A stretch of 64,000 nucleotides of DNA from Norana najaformis (taxonomy: Eukaryota; Annelida; Clitellata; Crassiclitellata; Hormogastridae): assembly GCA_964023275.1 (NCBI GenBank), contig OZ029921.1, positions 16,274,704-16,338,703 on the forward strand, given 5' to 3'. Position 1 is the stretch's first letter, and each line of letters begins with the position of its first letter. The notes under the pieces are model-generated. The model searched no databases. It was given only the letters and a program-made list of their open reading frames with translations, and was not told where the DNA came from. The position numbers were made by a program, and so were the translations under genes. This document shows positions 61,530 to 64,000 of the stretch, one piece after another.

Positions 61530-62995
61530 CAAACAAAACAAAACGGATGAACAAATGGCAACAAGGCTTTCTAATTTCAGATATATTAATCTACATGGTG
61601 TATCACAGCATAATAGTCATCAGTCATGGACGAAAATCCACACGTTTTGCGCCAGAGCCTACTGATGAAGGATTTTCCAGTCAGTCGGGCATAATTCGCC
61701 GGCCGCTGAACTTTTCGTTCCAAGAAGAAGAGCAGCAGTCCCTTAATTTAAGCCAATCCCAAGAGGCGGCCATGAGTATGAAACGTGGGCGACTCTTCTC
61801 CTGGTCGCCTGATCTATACCCACTGATAGTCTACATTCGGTGTACTCATTTATTTGCTGATTTTGCTAGGGGGCAAGTTGAGCAGATATTTTGAAACGTA
61901 CGTCTTGGGAGGCCTAAAACGCTATATAAATGTCCAGCAATTGTAATGGCAAACTTGTAATCTAGAGATTTCTATCAACGCCCAAAGAAAGCTAAGTCGC
62001 GTGAACCAGCTTATCAAAAGCACTTAGTTAAAACAAAATCTACAGGCAGATAGGATTAGGTTTGGTTCCAGGTCTAGGTCCAAGGGCCAAATAGATAGAC
62101 ACTCAGATCGTAACCGTGCTACGGTGGGTGACGTTCACAACACAGATACAAACAAATAATATCAAATAATATGCAAGTGTGAGCGGGGGCGTTTTTTCAA
62201 GTTTTCTAGGCTTCCACGAACTGGTTATTGAAAAAGTTGCTCATAGCGCTCTGCTCATTCCATCATGCATAGCAACGGCCGGCCGAAGACACCTGCAGAA
62301 CTATTTTCTTTTGAGATTTAAAGTTATTATAGATGCTTATAATTTAGCAATATTATAACATTAGGCCTATATAATCAACGTCCAGGACATGTCTCAATCG
62401 TTAGGAAGTTTTATCATTACACATGCGGTTACCATATGCCTGTAAGTTTAAATATATCTAGAGAACTACTTTTTGCATGCACGAATATTATTTATACTAT
62501 GAGCGCATGGGTGATACCTGACGACCGCATATCACAGTAACAGAGTTTTTAGTAAGTTTTTAATTAAGCTAGGTACATTAAGATTTCTTGGTGTTATTCA
62601 ACTTCAAAATAGGCATCATGTCAAAATCTGCAGGAACTTTAATGACTACTCACAATGCCACATACATCGAGCCCCGATTTATGCCTGGGTGAGTTGAAGT
62701 CGTTAAAATCGAGTCAATTTATGTATAGCGTAAAATGATCGATCGGCTTTTGGGTTACTGTGGATTATATATTACAGTAGAATACATGCATTTCTTCGTG
62801 TGTCAGAGTGATGCTATATATAGCCTTGAAGGACATTTTGGAATATAAGCTGCGCCTCATCGAAGTCCAAGTTTTCCATTTCAAATCTCGGAGATTAGAT
62901 TAAAACTGGAAGTGAAAGAGTGGCAGGGCTTGGAGATGAAGGGAAGCAGCGTAAGGGCAATCACCATTGCGCAAAAGGGAAGATACCAGGTATGC
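61530..62995. other. Intergenic, LINE-like 3' end, otherwise nothing
   Basis: 61890-61960 reads TGGGAGGCCTAAAACGCTAT and ATAAATGTCCAGCAATTGTA, resembling the LINE 3' ends elsewhere. 61960-62995 shows no recognised element. Confidence 0.4.
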
Positions 62996-64000
62996 TTGGA
63001 GGACACATTAAAGTGGAATTGATGAGTCCCCAATAAATGAAACAAGTTTATGCCTTGTCTTATCTTCCACCACACCCAAGCCAAGTACTGGTGGCACCAG
63101 AGACAATTTTGTTCCATATGCTTCTGTCTCTTGTCTCTTTCAACAACTGGTTGAATGATAATTCAGTCCATGACGATGTTGATCCATGTCATCTTAGGTC
63201 TTCCCCAAGCTGGGGATAGAGAATTTGTGCCTTGGATCTTTTCCACTCTTGCATAGCACATGCCTCAAGTATGAAAGCTAGGTACATTCTTGACTAATAC
63301 AAGCAGGCTCCTCTCTACTCCTTGAGCATTTGTCTTCTTGACAGACATACATTAAAAATCTGCTGCAGACACTTTATTTCAAATGCATTGATTCTAGCCT
63401 CCATCTTCATTTATGGTCCAGCTCTCATAGCCATACTGTGCTGCTGGCCGGGTAACAGCTTTCAGAAGTCATATCTTTTTTCATCCAATATGCCATGACT
63501 TTTCCATACCTTCAGTGCTGCCCCAACATTTTGTCCTTTTGACCAAATCTCTTTACTGCATTCAGAGTCCTTGGTTATAAGTGAGCCAAGGGGTGGAAAT
63601 GTGTCAACTTGCTTCAGCTGGTTACTTTATAGATTGATGTTGCAGGTTGTGCCATTTGTTACCACAATCTTGGTTTTATCCACATTAATCAATAGACCTT
63701 AGTTGCTGTTTCTCTGGTGAAGACAATCCAGCTCTTCTTCAGAGATTGCTAAGAGAACAGTGTCATCGGCATACTGCAGATTTGTAACTCTTCTTCCTCC
63801 TGTTTGAATTCCACCACGATAATTGTTCAGTGCCTTCCTCATGACCATCGCTGCCAGAATGCTGAATAGGTATGGTGAGATCACACAGCCCTTTTGGACC
63901 CCTTTCTTGATATGGAACCCTTGTGGTAGCGTGCTGACTGCTGTCTTTCTAGCTTGATGTTTACAGTAGAGTCCAGCAAGCAGGTTGAGGATATGAATAG
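62996..64000 (-). mobile_element. RTE-like LINE, 3' portion, runs off the window
   Basis: Minus strand, from the window end: LNLLAGLYCKHQARKTAVST, then VQKGCVISPYLFSILA and NLQYADDTVLLAISEEEL. These are reverse-transcriptase motifs including the catalytic YADD. Further on, in broken frames: YGYESWTINED, GRPKMTWIN and VVERDKRQ. The end near 63000 fits the 3' end of an RTE-type element. The 63699-63884 part is open; the rest has stops and shifts. Confidence 0.85.

Noticed and set aside
61283..61894. 203-codon plus-strand open frame with R/E/D repeats
   Set aside because: It exists because the GAGACA microsatellite has no stop codons; the non-repeat remainder has no similarity and ends in LINE-like sequence.

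Overview
This window is nuclear DNA of an animal, probably an invertebrate. The evidence is two intron-rich protein genes whose translations are close to vertebrate orthologues, AT-rich introns, and many decayed non-LTR retrotransposons (CR1/Jockey-like and RTE-like), tRNA-derived SINEs and pogo- and piggyBac-type DNA transposons. The repeat mix suggests a lophotrochozoan such as a mollusc; that is a low-confidence inference. There is no sign of operons, ribosome-binding sites, CRISPR or prokaryotic genes.

Gene 1 (+ strand, about 761-39690) is a complete BIG-type brefeldin A-inhibited ARF guanine-nucleotide exchange factor (ARFGEF1/2 orthologue). I placed 39 coding exons. They join in frame to 5412 nt (1803 residues plus stop), the length expected for animal BIG1/BIG2. 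The order is DCB, acidic linker, HUS, Sec7 with its catalytic glutamate, then the HDS regions. All introns read GT-AG except the last, which is GC-AG.

Gene 2 (- strand, 60134 down to 49585) is convergent with gene 1. It encodes a chromatin protein with an N-terminal SAMD1-type winged helix, a lysine-rich linker with an AT-hook, a DPF/KAT6-style tandem PHD finger and a C-terminal SAM domain. Eight exons join in phase. A ninth, 42-nt exon in the large first intron would be in frame and gives 586 residues; without it the protein has 572. Human SAMD1, as I know it, has the winged helix and SAM but no PHD fingers, so this architecture is the most interesting item in the window.

Region by region: 1-760 is a SINE fragment and the gene 1 promoter. 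761-39690 is gene 1, its introns loaded with LINE tails, SINEs, three pogo-like elements with TA duplications, a clean piggyBac-like element with TTAA duplications, and RTE fragments. 39691-49584 is the intergenic/3' UTR zone, with another pogo-like MITE, opposed LINE tails and a 57-bp tandem repeat. 49585-60134 is gene 2, with a 1.27-kb pogo-like element in the intron between its SAM and PHD exons. 60135-64000 is the gene 2 promoter, a SINE cluster with inverted arms, a GT/GAGACA microsatellite and an RTE-like LINE running off the window end.

The two genes need not work together: one acts at the trans-Golgi network and the other in the nucleus.
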